Shown: positions 31,518-43,326, counted from the stretch's first letter. The stretch is DNA of 64,000 nucleotides from Forficula auricularia (GCA_024734495.1 JALMQS010000099.1:97074958-97138957); one strand, 5' to 3'. Made by a program: numbers and translations. Notes: generated by a model not told the origin, from the letters alone.

Positions 31518-31768
31518 GTATTTAAATGAAAACTTGTATTTAATTTAAAGTCATGTCCAACTTCCTACGATCCCTTTAATTTTTATTTATGTAAGTAATA
31601 TTAAAAAAATATACTAAATATTTAACTCACGAGTATACCTTCATCATCAGCATTATTAATTAGAAATATTTTATCAGCTATATTTCTCATTGGTTAAAAT
31701 ACTCGAATGGATTTACTATAGATAAATTCATTTTATTGTAATAGCAAGCTGACCATATAACGTTTGTT

Positions 31769-32005
31769 CTTCTTTAATTGCTATATCAAGTCTCCCTGAC
31801 CTCTCCACATACTAGTATACCTGTTCTGAGTGTGTTTAGCTGTTTTACACAGATATACGGGACCTACTTTTTAACGCCGGTTCCGAACGGCTAGTTTGGA
31901 GGGGTTGGCTAGGCAATTATACTCTTGGTAGTTTGCCATTGCTTTCTAAGAGGAGGCTACTGCAGATATCTGCCGACACTTTAACCACTGACCCATAGTC
32001 GCCTC
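31769..32005 (-). mobile_element. SINE-B copy 1, tRNA-derived (11-bp duplication)
   Basis: On the minus strand the head GACTATGGGTCAGTGG resembles a pol III A box region, followed by a central GGCAAACTACC block and a tail ending near AATTAAAGAAG. The exact 11-bp duplication TAACGTTTGTT lies at 31758-31768 and 32006-32016. Compared with the copy at 36928-37210 it lacks the stretch containing the B box, so this copy was probably transcription-incompetent. Confidence 0.85.
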
Positions 32006-32016
32006 TAACGTTTGTT

Positions 32017-32609
32017 AATTTAAAAAATTTCATCTTTGAAAAAAAATCTGAATATTTTACAAATGACCCTATAAAAGGATTTTGAAAAAATAAATTAAAA
32101 AATTATAAATAATTAATTATTATTATATCATTGACCCCCCCTATATCGTGGAAAAAACATATTCAGGTTGAAAAGAATAATAATCGGTCTTGTTGTTCCT
32201 GTTCCTGTTGCTACTCCTCCTCTCTAAATCACGTTTTGCCTCCCCCTTGGGACTGTCATCGCGATACTTGATATCTTTGCTTTCCAGCCGACGCCGACGT
32301 CATGATTCGTTTCACGATTGATTCCATTGAAATTTCCTTTTCCTTAAACTATTAACTCTCTCTATTTTTTAACCAATTCTGTATATCAAAAATATATACT
32401 AGTATTACCTACTTGAATCATTTTTATCAGCATGTTGATGTTTCCTATAAATTTTTAAGAAAATGAATAATATTCAAAATGAGATATCAAAATCTAACTT
32501 ATTTATCGTTTATAAGAAGAGATTCTACACATTTCTAGAATATTTTTTTTTTTAAGAATTCCTATTCGAAAACAGAGCATCAGGAACACTTTGGGCCCCC
32601 CCCCCACAC
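32017..32609. other. Spacer with short GC-richer part (32150-32350)
   Basis: Includes GCCGACGCCGACGTCATG near 32288, unique in the window. No gene recognised. Confidence 0.35.
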
Positions 32610-32621
32610 ATTAAGGTAAAA

Positions 32622-33031
32622 TTAATAAAGTTGTTGTAAGGAAATAAGGACAATAGCTTATGTAAATAATTTTTATTTTTTGCCAACGTTTCGTCAACTT
32701 TGTTGACTTTCTCAGGGCTCAAATAAATTAACTTCCTTGCATATTTGTCATTTTATCAATATTCCTTCTTTTCAAACACATCAGGCCAGTCATCATCAAA
32801 CAGATTGAAAATATTTTCTTTTTAAATCTTAAAATATCGTTCTTTGTTCTATGCATACATAGAATATTGATAAAATGACAAATATGCAAGGAAGTTAATT
32901 TATTTGAGCCCTGAGGAAGTCAACAAAGTTGACGAAACGTTGGCAAAAAATAAAAATTATTCGCATAAGCTATTGTCCTTATTTCCCTACAACTTTATTA
33001 ATTTAATCGATGGACATAAATAATCAAAATA
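32622..33031. mobile_element. Foldback PLE-like element, subfamily e (12-bp duplication)
   Basis: Long arms (ATTAATAAAGTTG to TGCATATTTGTCATTTTATC, then the complement) surround a roughly 115-bp centre, with a one-sided extension on the right. The 12-bp duplication ATTAAGGTAAAA is exact at 32610-32621 and 33032-33043. The second copy runs into the terminal repeat of the MITE at 33036, so this element landed in that MITE's left edge. Hammerhead-like motifs: plus 32908-32944 (intact), minus 32682-32718 (core G changed to A). Confidence 0.85.
32908..32944 (+). ncRNA. Hammerhead-like ribozyme motif (family e)
   Basis: Helix I GCC with GGC. CUGAGGA (32911-32917), extra A, helix II GUCAAC (32919-32924), loop AAA, GUUGAC (32928-32933), GAAA (32934-32937), CGUU. 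Helix II has six perfect pairs unrelated in sequence to those of family d, consistent with covariation. Same caveat about the extra A. Confidence 0.6.
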
Positions 33032-33035
33032 ATTA

Positions 33036-33240
33036 AGGTAAAAGCACCAGTAGTTGGCCATGTACCAGTAGCTGACCTCTTGCAAGAAAAGTGCAAAAAA
33101 TTAATACCCTAATGCTTATCCATCAGCTATATATAGCTCTATTTTTTCAAAGTTGGATAAGCATTAGGGTTCTTATTTTTTACACTTTTCTTGCAAGTGG
33201 TCAGCTACTGGTACATGGCCAACTACTGGTGCTTTTACCT
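33036..33240. mobile_element. TA-flanked foldback MITE (mariner/Tc-like)
   Basis: Nearly perfect inverted repeats of about 90 bp starting AGGTAAAAGCACCAGTAG and ending CTACTGGTGCTTTTACCT, with TA on each side (33034-33035, 33241-33242). The centre holds a second dyad around GCTATATATAGC. Superfamily inference rests on the TA duplication only. Confidence 0.8.
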
Positions 33241-33242
33241 TA

Positions 33243-34839
33243 TCATTATTTTAAAGTAAGTATAATTTATAAAATTTTGATTAATTCTATTTAATGCGAT
33301 CATTACAAGAATATCAAACATCCTATAATAAAATAAATATTTTAAATATTCAACTCCACACATAAAATTCGACCTATTTCTACTAAAATAATTTTTGATT
33401 TTGGGAAAAAATTAATATCTATATACGATAGATGACTTTCAACTTTATATATTGAAAGCTACAATAATTTGAGATTTGACAGAAAGACACAAACATTCTA
33501 ACGACATTAATAGGGTTCTGTTTCACGTTTATACAGATCCCTAAAAATTATGAAAAGATCAAGAAAGAAACCGGCATGCCCGAAGGCGTTAAAGACATAA
33601 ATATTTGAGTAACGTTAATTACCTACATAGTAAAATAAAATTAATTTATGTGTAGTATAAAAAAAAAAAAACATTAAGAGACATGCACACAGATGATAAT
33701 TGAACATGTGAATAAATTCGATACATATAAATTATTATTATTATTATTTCAATTAACTTCAAATTAAACCTCTTAAGAATTATATTACATTTTATTATTT
33801 TGTGCAATTTTTTCTACTCTAATTAACCTTGTCGGAATACTTGCGGATACATTTTATATTAATCGTTAATCGACTTGTGAGATCGACTAATAATAATAAT
33901 AATAATACAATTTCGAAATTCTAAATAGAAATGCAAATGAACAGGTGGCTGGCGGTGCTCAAGAATCAATTTAGAAAAAGGAGCAGTTAGTTATTTTGTT
34001 TTATGAATAATTTTATGATAATATCACTAATGTCTAATAAATCTTTGGGTTTTTTTTTTGTTTCTACCAACCTGGCGTTATAAAACAAACAAAACAAAAA
34101 ACAGATTAACTGCTTAAGTTTTATTATTATTTTTATAATTATAATCAGTCGATTTTGAATAAGCTAAGCGAGGAATTTTTAGGAGAGGTCAGATAGTTAA
34201 AGTGCGTTTTCTTGAAGTAAAATGGGTCTTAGTTTAGTACCCCTATGTGGTCAGGTATTTTTAACTGACACGGTTATTCGAATTAATAAATCATTTTAAA
34301 AATTTATAAAAAATTAATTAAAAAAAAAGGCTAGTTAAAAATTAATATCTTATTTATGAGAGTTAATTTAATAATTCAAATTATAAAAATATAAATAATT
34401 AATAAATTACCTAATTAACCAATCAGCTACCTTTTAAATACAACCAATAAATACACTATTAATGACTAAAAGCTAGCATTTAAAAATGTCTTACAGAATA
34501 GTAAATATAGAAATGGTTTAAAATTAGCGACAGTTTTGGACGTTAAAAATAGTCCTGTCATCAATGATATATGGTAATTCTAACACCGTTTTTAACCGCT
34601 GTTCCTCGAAATACTAATATTCTGCAAAATTATAAAAGCAGCAACTACTCTTGAACAATCTTTATGATTAAAAATCCACTGTACCGTTTACATGCAGTAA
34701 AAATACGAATTGTATTTTTGAGAAAGTGTTTCTGAATGCTTTTGGTTTGAAAAAGCCTATTTTTGATGAACTATATGTTAGGTTTAAAATTGAAAATATT
34801 TTCTTGTCAAGACTAATAGTTGTTGATTTTTAAGAGTAA
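33243..34839. other. AT-rich spacer
   Basis: Includes AATAGGGTTCTGTTTCACG near 33510, a possible fragment of the AGGGTTCCG-type insect repeat. Otherwise featureless; TTA/ATA simple repeats near 33733 and 33890. Confidence 0.4.
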
Positions 34840-35045
34840 TTCTCTGATTGGTGCAAATAAACAATCCTAAGTAAATATCGTATATAAATTAATTTATTTT
34901 GAAATACGGTGTTAAGTTTCAAGAGCCTGCTTAAAAAAAAGAAACCCTATCGATACATAGTAGTTAGCCCTAACACACAACTATCACCCGTACCAGTAGA
35001 CTAGATCATAAATCCTGTACCATCGGTTTGATACCTTCTTCCATC
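34840..35045 (+). repeat. Dispersed repeat C, copy 2
   Basis: TCTGATTGGTGCAAATAA, GTTAAGTTTCAAG, AAAAAAAAGAAACCCTATCG and CACCCGTACCAG match the copy at 30420-30670. Confidence 0.65.
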
Positions 35046-35700
35046 GATATCATGTAAAAAGAAATCTAAATCATGAACAAAAGCTCTTCCGTTGTCTTTC
35101 GACATTATTTTTAACGAGTTTTTGGGGCAGTTCCATTTCACAGCATCGACGCCGACGCCGACGGTTGGATTGAGCCCAAATTCAGAAACAACGTTCTCTG
35201 TTTTCCTACACTTAAGATTGTTTTTTTCCCTTTTACTCAAGCGAGTGTTTTTCGGACATTTATTGAGGCTTGTTCGGTTTTTGAGTTTGTACTAGGGCCT
35301 GGCCAAGTACTTGTCCGTCGACGAAGCATTTCTTCTGGCTTGAGTCTCTCGTTTCTGTTTCTTTCCCTGGTTTGCTCGCATTTTCTGTCTCCCTCCCGCC
35401 CTAGCCGTCGAGATTAAAAGTTTGATTTATATGGCTGTGTGCCTGCCGGGCGGGGGTGCGGGGAAGGGGCGCTCGCTCCGGGGGCGAAATGAGTTCCGTT
35501 GGACCGGGAAAACACCCTGCCTGCCTGCACCCTCACTGAAGGCAACCACCCTCATATACACACAGGGGTGCACAAACTTCCAATACCGTAAAAATCCTAC
35601 TGCCTATTTCCAGCCGCTGACAATTAATTTCCAAGCATCGAAACAACCAATATCCCTTCAAGCATACTCTCTGATACTTTAACATTACAATTATTATTAT
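35046..35700. other. GC-richer unique island
   Basis: Unique DNA with GACGCCGACGCCGACGG near 35150 (compare 32288) and a G-rich block near 35447-35485. Frames at 35092-35295 and 35422-35682 have no recognisable domain. Possibly regulatory. Confidence 0.3.
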
Positions 35701-36159
35701 TTATCAGGAAAGATATTTCGGATCATACTATACACATTTTAATGAGATAAACTCATCAGAATGCACGACATTTCAACCCCTAATCCTGAAGTCGTTTTTA
35801 AGTTCAAATTGAAAAGTCTTAAGATAGACTGAAAAAACTTGAGTATTCAATTTGAAAAGATCAAGACAGTATGACCAACGTATAAAATCTAAAAACTCAA
35901 AATATTCAAATTTAAATAATTTCATTTTCGAGACCTCAAAAAATCAGAAGGAAAGAAAACCAACATAGTAGTTCAGGATTAATTAATCAAGTATAATTTT
36001 AATTATCATTGAATAATAATAAATAATTTAATTGTAAAATTGAAGTCTCTGATATCAAAATCTGTCACTTGAGCATTATCTCTTAATTTTTTTTTAAATA
36101 CTACATTTAACTCAAGTTTTCCAGCTTCATATATTTATTAAAAATAATAAATTTTGTAT
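35701..36159. other. Spacer
   Basis: CTGATGAGTT on the minus strand near 35755 and CCGAAATATC further along resemble the PLE-like motif, but no helix II can be drawn. No gene recognised. Confidence 0.35.
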
Positions 36160-36275
36160 ATTTTGTTTACATTAAAAGTTTATAACCTTAAATTTAACAA
36201 TGTTTATTATGAATCAACATGGAGTTTTTTGTTTACATTTTCTTAAGTGTGAAATTAGCTTTAAATAAAATTTGT
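36160..36275 (-). repeat. Dispersed repeat D, partial minus copy
   Basis: TTTGTTTACATT, TTAACAATGTTTATTATGAA and GTGTGAAATTAGCTTTAAAT match the right half of repeat D in reverse. Confidence 0.65.
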
Positions 36276-36912
36276 ATTGTTATTAAAATTATATAACAAA
36301 AACAACTATATTATATATTATATTATGAATTTCAAGTTATTTAAACCTAGAATCTAGATTTAATTATTAAAAATTTTAATACTAGCAAATAAAATACTTC
36401 TGAATTTTTTTTATAATTCACATAGTATTTTAGTGTTTAGTACTTTATTTTATTTTTTACTACTGCCAAATTTTTCTATCGTAAATTATTTTCTTATTTA
36501 TTTCTATTCCATATTAATGTCGACATTCGTTCTTTAATAATATTTTTATGAGATTTTCTAAATATTTTAACATTAATGTTTTTTTAAGAAAATTTAATTG
36601 TTCATAAAAATAAATCTCCTTAAGATTTAATTTTATTAATGCCCGATAGAGAGAGAGAGAGAGTTATTTACGAAGTATCTAAATAGGTTTACACTGTCAT
36701 CGGAGAAATCTCGAAACGATGCATATTTAGAAAAAATAAATTAGAAAATGGGATTCCGGCCCAACCTAGAAAATAATCATAATGAATTCCACTATTTTGA
36801 TAACAATATCCATTATAAGGGAATAATTTATTAGTTCATATATTTGTGAATAATTTTCCCTTTATGAATTCAAGTTCGCGGACTACAGAGGTTGTACCTT
36901 TTTGGTGCAACT
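36276..36912. other. AT-rich spacer with (GA)n
   Basis: A short (GA)n tract near 36647-36663. No gene or family recognised. Confidence 0.45.
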
Positions 36913-36927
36913 TCTTCTTGTATGAAT

Positions 36928-37210
36928 TGTTCTTTTTTAAGTGCCATATCAGGTCTCCCTGAAGTCTCGGCACCTCTCCACGTATACCTGTGCTGGGTGT
37001 GTTTAGCTGTTTTACACAGATATATGGGACCTACTTTTTAACGCCGGTTCCGAACGGCTAGTTTGGAGAGGTTGACCAGGCAATTATACTCTTGGTAGTT
37101 TGCCATTGCTTTCCAAGAGCAGGCGGCTGAAAATATCTGCCGAGACTCAGTCTCGAACCAGCATACTTCAGGACAGCGGCCGATACTCTGACTACTGACC
37201 CACAGTCGCC
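36928..37210 (-). mobile_element. SINE-B copy 2, tRNA-derived, full length (15-bp duplication)
   Basis: On the minus strand: GGCGACTGTGGGTCAGTAG (A-box-like), then GGTTCGAGACT (B-box-like, near 37150-37160), a central GGCAAACTACCAAGAG block, GCCGTTCGGAACCGGCG, and a tail GGCACTTAAAAAAGAAC. A 15-bp duplication (TCTTCTTGTATGAAT and TCTTCTTGTATCAAT, one mismatch) lies at 36913-36927 and 37211-37225. Head plus conserved centre plus A-rich tail is the normal plan of a pol III retroposon mobilised by a partner LINE. Confidence 0.88.
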
Positions 37211-37364
37211 TCTTCTTGTATCAATAACATTATATAAAAAAAAGTTACTCAAAATATTATTCTTATAAATAAATATTATTTTTTTTTCAAAAATAAAAAT
37301 GTTGATTCAAAATTTTTACTAACGTCATGCATTTAATAAAAATAAAAATTGTTTATTTGAAGTA

Positions 37365-37980
37365 ACATAAAACCTCACATTTAACAATGTCTATTGTTAA
37401 AAATAGTCTTTTGTTTACATTTTTAAATTACTATAAATAAAATATGTATTGTTATTACAAATTACCACACAAAGAAAAAACAACAAAACAATTATGTTAT
37501 ATAATTTAGCGAATGATCCAATTGGAAGTTTGATCGATATAATTAGGGATTTTCAACCGTATTTGAAGTAACCTAACATTTAAACATTTTTTTTATTATT
37601 ATTATAAAAAATGGAGTTTGTTTACATTTTTAAATTGTGAAATTAGCTTCAAATAAAATATGTTATTCAATTCCCCAAACAAAAACAATTATATTATAAA
37701 TCCTTAAGTGAATGATCTAATAATTGAAATGGGTGAAAAGCTCGATCGATATAATTATGGGATTTTTAGCCTTATTTGAAGTAACGTAACATTTAAACAT
37801 TTTTTTTTATTATTATTATTAAAAATGGAGTTTGTTTACATTTTTAAATTGTGAAATTAGCTTCAAATCCAATATGTTATTCAATTCCCCAAACAAAAAC
37901 AATGATATTATAATCCTTAAGTGAATGATCTAATAATTGAAATGCGTGAAAAGCTTGATCGATATGATTAGGGAATTGGT
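37365..37980 (-). repeat. Repeat D cluster with a local tandem duplication
   Basis: Three successive reverse copies of the repeat D right half, at about 37365-37450, 37560-37660 and 37785-37870. The last two lie in a roughly 225-bp tandem duplication that also includes TTCAATTCCCCAAACAAAAA and AAGTGAATGATCTAATAATT. Confidence 0.7.
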
Positions 37981-38649
37981 TTCTGAGCAGTGGGCTGGCT
38001 GGCCTGATTAGTTCCGAGCTGGATATATACAAATCAGGTGATAACAAGACAGGAGGTTAAATCGAAATGACGGCTGAGATTAATGAACCCGGGCAAAGAC
38101 TCGGGCAAAAACTCGACCCGGCTGATATCTCTATAACATAACGGATGTCTTTGAGAGCTCTCTCCGCCTAAACAGAACCAACCGATATTAATAGTCTGTG
38201 AGGGATAATAGAATCCGATTTAAATAATATTAGTGGACTGTAGGAGTAGATACTCTACTCTACAGATGAATGGATGGATGAATGGTTAAAGCACAAGAGG
38301 TGTTTGCTTCTTTTATCACCGCTATAATTAATGATCAACGTTTCGAGGCGTTAAGAAAAACTATTTGGTTTGCGTTTCAGGATATTATTATTTTTTCACA
38401 TATCATCGTCGAATCGTTTTAAGTGTTTGTATAAGAGATTTAAAAATAATCCAATAGGTTTCGGAAGCCTGCAGCATCCATAATTTAACTATATCCACAA
38501 AAGTTATATTTCAATTTTAATAATTTCATATCCAATGTCAATATTAAAAGTAATTTTATTTATCTTTTGAAGTGAAACTTCTTTAGCGAAGTATCTGTTT
38601 GATTTTTTTGTTACAATAAAGGGGAAATGACTCAATAGATGGAAATAAT
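37981..38649. other. Spacer with GC-richer island (37980-38200)
   Basis: Unique sequence (GGGCTGGCTGGCC near 37990, CCCGGGCAAAGACTCGGGC near 38089). No domain-bearing frame. Confidence 0.35.
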
Positions 38650-38788
38650 TATTTTTAAAACCCACTAACATTTCATGACAAATAAAATTTATTAAAATTA
38701 GGAAATTTAAATTATTATTTTAAAATCCACTAATATTTCATGAGAAATATAATTTATAAAAATTAGAAAATTGAAATTATTTCATTAA
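38650..38788. repeat. 63-bp repeat units, second locus
   Basis: Two to three units of the array seen at 512-1204 (CCCACTAACATTTCATGA, CCACTAATATTTCATGA), again ending exactly at a SINE-A insertion. Confidence 0.75.
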
Positions 38789-39025
38789 GGAGAAGGGACA
38801 GGGGAGATTGAAACCAATCGACTTGATTGGGGAATAATGGAATTGAAATAATTATCGGAAAAGATTTTTTATCTAATTAGATTTTTCCTCTTATTAAAAA
38901 CAAGGACTAAAGATGAATAAGGACACTCGATGGTGGAGAAGTAATCTCCGGAATCGAAGCAAAAATACAATGTATACATTAATTAATGTAAAATAATTGG
39001 TTTAATAAAATTTATAAAAAAAAAA
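38789..39025 (+). mobile_element. SINE-A copy 4 (15-bp duplication)
   Basis: Full-length plus copy ending in TTTATAAAAAAAA. The exact 15-bp duplication AAATTATTTCATTAA lies at 38774-38788 and 39026-39040. As at 698-953, the target is the AAATTATTT part of a 63-bp repeat unit. Confidence 0.88.
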
Positions 39026-39040
39026 AAATTATTTCATTAA

Positions 39041-39489
39041 AATCTACGGCTAAACAATTTTCACTTCACCCGTGAGCTTATCCGGATGAGGCTCACACAT
39101 ATTTTTTTTTTTTTTGTTTTTTTTATTCAAAGATTAGAATTTTTTGAGGTTTGAGGGGTCATAATTTTTAATTTTAAAATGTTTACTAATAGGAATACGC
39201 TCTTGTGGTGAAATCAGACTGATTAAACTGAAACAAGTAGTTATTATTTATTAAGAAAATAAAAATAAAATTATTGTGTAAATAACACAACTTTCACTTA
39301 AACTTTATTTATTATAGCAACCCCTAAGATTATCTTTTTAGTGAAATTGGTTTTTAATTTTAATCTATTTCCTCGTAAAATATACAAGAAATGTGAAAAT
39401 TTCAAATGTGATATATAAAAAAATATATTATAAATTATAATATATATTAGTAATGAAGCTGTTGAAGCTTTTATTTTTGTGATTAATTT
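39041..39489. other. AT-rich spacer
   Basis: A small dyad, GTGAGC...GCTCAC, lies near 39073-39096. No gene or family recognised. Confidence 0.4.
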
Positions 39490-39652
39490 GATTAAAATTT
39501 GAATTTTTATTTAAATTACACATAATTAATTATGATTATTTATTGAACAGGAACAATACACTAGTAGTTATATTGTATTATTTGTTCGCGTTCAATAAAT
39601 AATTATAATTAATTATGTGGGATTTAAATACAAATTCAAATTTTAATTATAA
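39490..39652. repeat. Foldback repeat F
   Basis: Arms AAATTTGAATTTTTATTTAA, ATAATTAATTATG and TTATTGAAC pair with GTTCAATAAATAAT, ATAATTAATTAT and TTTAAATACAAATTC. Related to 10250-10500. Confidence 0.7.
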
Positions 39653-40084
39653 TATATAACTTTTCTAGCCGATGGTTGATCGGGTAAATAGTTTGAATTT
39701 TAATAACGACTAGTTATACGGTCTTGTGATTCCGTGAAATGAATAAGCAGCAACAAGTAGAGGTAGGTATTACTTATTTAGCAATTAAAGCTAAAAGTGG
39801 TTTTTAAACCTTTGCTAACTCGGACATTTTTGATTATTATTATAAAAATTTTGTGAAACGCCAAAAGCACTAAAAATAAACATTTGCCAAAACTTGCTTT
39901 TTATTAATAAAATTATAGAAAACAGTAAAAAAAAATATAGTTCATTTTTAAATATTATAGATGGTCAGATGAACATAAAATATAAGAGTAAATCAAAGAT
40001 GATCCCCTGATAGATTCAAATGACCCAAATTATACGTACGAAGAAATCTTCATTCTAAAAAAAGGAAATAAAAAATCTTTAGAT
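39653..40084. other. AT-rich spacer
   Basis: GATGAAGACCAATCC, then AAACTATAG near 40080 may be a decayed PLE-like motif. No gene recognised. Confidence 0.3.
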
Positions 40085-40330
40085 GAAGACCAATCCTTTC
40101 AAACTATAGCATCTAACAAATAAAAAGTCTTTTATTTGGAAACCGATAGTACAAAGAAGATGCCCTAATCCGCTGATACGGGCGAGAATCTAGGGGTTAT
40201 GTGGTAGGGCTATCTATAGATAGGGTTTTCTTTTTTCAGCAGGAACACATTGACCATCAAAACTTACGCTTATTTCATAAGATATTATATAATATATTTT
40301 TTGATTGTTTATTTGCATCAAGCAGAGGGC
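40085..40330 (-). repeat. Dispersed repeat C, copy 3
   Basis: The complement reads GCGTAAGTTTTGATGGTC, CCTGCTGAAAAAAG and TCGCCCGTATCAGCGG, matching 30502-30620. At its edge TATTTGCATCAAGCAGA (40308) recurs in reverse near 8248 and in altered form near 49980. Confidence 0.6.
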
Positions 40331-42039
40331 ACACTCTTTTAAATATTTTCTTAAAAATCAACAACTCCGCTATTTACGCTCAGCGAGAAAATCTTTTCAA
40401 TTTTAAGCCAAAAAATATATTAGTAGAAGTTCGTTTAAATTAAGCATACCTATGCCTGTGAAAGGCTTTTATGGACCCTATATCAATTAAAAATAAGTTT
40501 TTAATTTATATATAGATTTATTGATATCAAGTATATGATATATAAATTTAAATAATATTTTATTTCAAAGAATAGATCAAGAAGAAGAAGAAGGATAAAT
40601 ATGGAGACCTAAGAGGCCTGGGAAGATCGTAATTTTGTAGAAAGCAGGGTGCTCGAAACGACCCAGGTAGTAAAAAAGCACTTTGAAAGAATATTAAAAA
40701 ACAAAAAATATTAAAATTTAATAATAAAAAAATAAAATACATATACCTATATAAATTTTTAAGTTAAGTTCAAAGATAAAAAAAAACAAGCTTCTCAGGA
40801 ATTTGAAATCCATATTACCTTAAGGTTTTTTAAAATAAGATAAATAATTAAAAAAAAATAATAATAATTTCCAAAAATTTTATACATACATTAAAATTAA
40901 ATTTTATGATACATTAAAGTAAAAATGATAATAATAATAAGCTATATAGTTTAATAGAGATCATAAAAAAATACAGTTATTTATAAGAAAATTTTTTAGT
41001 TTTAAGTAAAAAAAAAAAAAAAAAGGTCAAAAGGTAAGTTGAAACAGGCGGATTTGAGCCCAAAAATCGTAATAATAGATAATTTTTATAGCCAATTTCT
41101 AGCATGAAATAAAAAAAAAACATCTATAGAAATCAATTGATTTTGCAATTATTGCTACTAAAAATATATAGAAATAAGAAAACACAAAGAAAATGCTAAT
41201 AAGTCGGCCAAGTGCGAGTCGGACCTTATAATTTTCAAAATATTAAATATATCAAATTCGTACTTATTTATCTTTGATAAGGGAAGAATGAAAGGGGGTA
41301 ATGTATCACAATTGTAAATTAAGGCACTTCTGAACACCAACATGAACAAAAATCACTTAAAAATTGCCAATTTTAGACGCCGTGTAATTTTTAGCAAAAC
41401 CGTCACGTGCTAAAATTCAACCTAAACGAATACTACAATTCGTGAATTTGATTGAAACCATAGATTCATTGGTTTCTACATTTGAAGTCGCATAGGATAA
41501 TGTAAAAATGGGGAAATGCCTTGCGCCTTTATTCGTTGGGTAGGCATACCCTTAACTGATCTGCCAATTTGGTTGTCTAAATAGCAGGGTCTCCCATATA
41601 ATTATTATTCGTTCTATTGGTTCTTTTTGTGAAAAAACCTGAAAAGTGAAAAAATGTTTTGGCCGCAGTAATTTCACGGCGCCAATTAGTATTTCGCACG
41701 ACGGCGCAAATGAGACTTGGCGCGTCCTAATTAATGAGAATAATTTTATTTGAAAATATTTTATTTTGCTAAGATATAGGTGATTTTAAGATAAATTTTA
41801 TTCTTGAACCGAGTCTTAAAATGTATCTTTTGACTTAAAAGTAAATAGCATGAGTTGATTCTTAAGGAATGCCAATTTAAACCATAAAACATCAGAATTT
41901 TAGCTTAATAATTCAATGAAATTTTTATAAATATTACGGTTTTATAGAAAAAAAGATTTTTTTTTAATAATTGACTTCGGGAACTTAGATGACCATTTAA
42001 TCAATTAAAAAAAGCTTTATTAGAGGTTAAATTTTGCGT
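40331..42039. other. AT-rich spacer
   Basis: Contains GTCGGCCAAGTGCGAGTCGGAC near 41204, one end of a widespread insect repeat (normally paired with AGGGTTCCG). It is solitary here. No gene recognised. Confidence 0.4.
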
Positions 42040-42130
42040 TGATTAAACTAGTAGGTAGGTTTCACTCAAATACTATATACCTAGTAGTTTAATTAAATCT
42101 TATTTAAATTGTTTCACCGACACCAAGTTC
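42040..42130 (-). repeat. PLE-like subfamily a fragment with short foldback
   Basis: ATTAAACTAGTAGGTA and TACCTAGTAGTTTAAT pair. GTAGGTTTCAC and, at the right, GTTTCACCGACACC are the subfamily a arm and extension. No hammerhead-like core or duplication seen. Confidence 0.6.
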
Positions 42131-42259
42131 ATTAAAAATTATTAATTAATTTCGGGTGAAAATTAAAATTCACATTATAATATTCTATTGATAAGTGTAA
42201 ATTAAAAGTGTAATTTAAGACTCGATTTAGAACCAAAAACTTGCAAATTTTTTTAGACT

Positions 42260-42720
42260 TGAGAGATGAAATTAGAAGACTATAAAATGATGTTGTTGTT
42301 GTAAACCGTATAGACACCCCTCGGGGACTCTTTTTACCCTTTAAATTTGTACCCCCGAGTGTATAATCAATGAAAATATACAGGTAGTAAAGTAAGCGAC
42401 TGCGACGCCGCATCGTCCAAAAATTAACCTTCTCACTAGAGGGGAGAAAAAAATATATATATAAAAAAAAGAAGAGCAGCCGACAATAACCAACCACCCA
42501 CGCACAAGTAGATGACTCGTTTTAATCGCGTCGAAATGAAATAACAGTTGTCGTAGCACAGCTGCGCACTAAATAAACCCCGAGATGCATGCATTTTGAA
42601 ATAGGGGGTGAGTTCTGGGGGTTTTTAGCCCCCTCACCCCCCCCCGGCAGGCGCAAGAGCTCTCGAGTTGTCAAGTGGCCCTGGCGGAATCTCGAGAGCG
42701 CAGTCACCGCGAAATATTAC
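42260..42720. other. GC-richer unique island
   Basis: Mixed composition with GCGACTGCGACGCCGC near 42396 and CTCGAGAGCGCAGTCACCGCG near 42691. Overlapping minus-strand frames (42132-42707) have no known domain. Candidate regulatory DNA. Confidence 0.3.
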
Positions 42721-42918
42721 GCTATTAGCCTTAATATTATAATTATAGAGGTGCAGTTTTAGGGTAAAGGGGGGTGGAAAAAAATAAACGGGACAACAAA
42801 TATCAGGGGAGCAAGTGGGTCAATTTAAAAATTAAAAAATAAAAGAGTAATTGACATTCTAATGGAAATAAAGTGGACGGCAAAATGAGAATTATTATAA
42901 CTCTATTGTATATTTATA

Positions 42919-43326
42919 CAGTCAGGCGTGTAGGGCGTGCACCGCACGCGGGCGACACTTTCAAGGGGGGGAGAAATTTTGGAAAAAATATATGTTTTTT
43001 ATAGTGTTATAAGTTTTATTTCCTGAAATTTACAGAGTGGGGCCAGAAGATATGACAAAAAAATTTAAGTTTATTACATATTACTAATAATGGATTACAA
43101 TTTTGATTTTAGTCTAATTACACAACAAGAAAGATGATTTTTTTTAGTAAATCCAATTCTGTAAATTTCAAGATATAAATAGCTTATAACACTGCAAAGA
43201 ACATATGTTTTTTCGAAAACTTAAAAAAATACTATCTTAAATTTTTTTTTTTTTGAAAATTAAAAAAAAAAAGGGGGGGGGCGGCATTGTCAGGGAAGCG
43301 CGCTGAAGCGGCTTGCGGCGGGACTG
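42919..43326. mobile_element. TA-flanked foldback MITE with CAGTC ends
   Basis: Ends CAGTCAGGCG and CGGGACTG with TA outside both (42917-42918, 43327-43328). Inner pairing runs from ATATGTTTTTTATAGTGTTATAA to CTTATAACACTGCAAAGAACATAT, and GC-rich subterminal blocks (GGGGGGG) lie on both sides. Non-coding; DNA transposon derivative of uncertain superfamily. Confidence 0.65.

Larger units (their letters stand above)
31309..31582. mobile_element. Foldback PLE-like element, subfamily d, hammerhead core in both arms
   Basis: Arms of about 115-120 bp (TAAAGGAATCATATGGAG to AAACTTATTTGTCT on the left; the right ends at CTTCCTACGATCCCTTTA). Both arms carry the same intact motif, on minus at 31372-31411 and plus at 31478-31517. 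The target duplication is not resolved. The two arms are nearly identical over the motif. Confidence 0.85.

Noticed and set aside
35720..35752. Hammerhead-like motif on the minus strand near 35755
   Set aside because: CTGATGAGTT and a later CCGAAATATC are present, but the roughly 30 bases between cannot form helix II.
24509..41225. AGGGTTCC (24509, 33510) and GGCCAAGTGCGAGTCGGAC (41208) as a single insect repeat
   Set aside because: The ends are known to belong together in other insects, but here they are far apart and solitary, so no element can be delimited.
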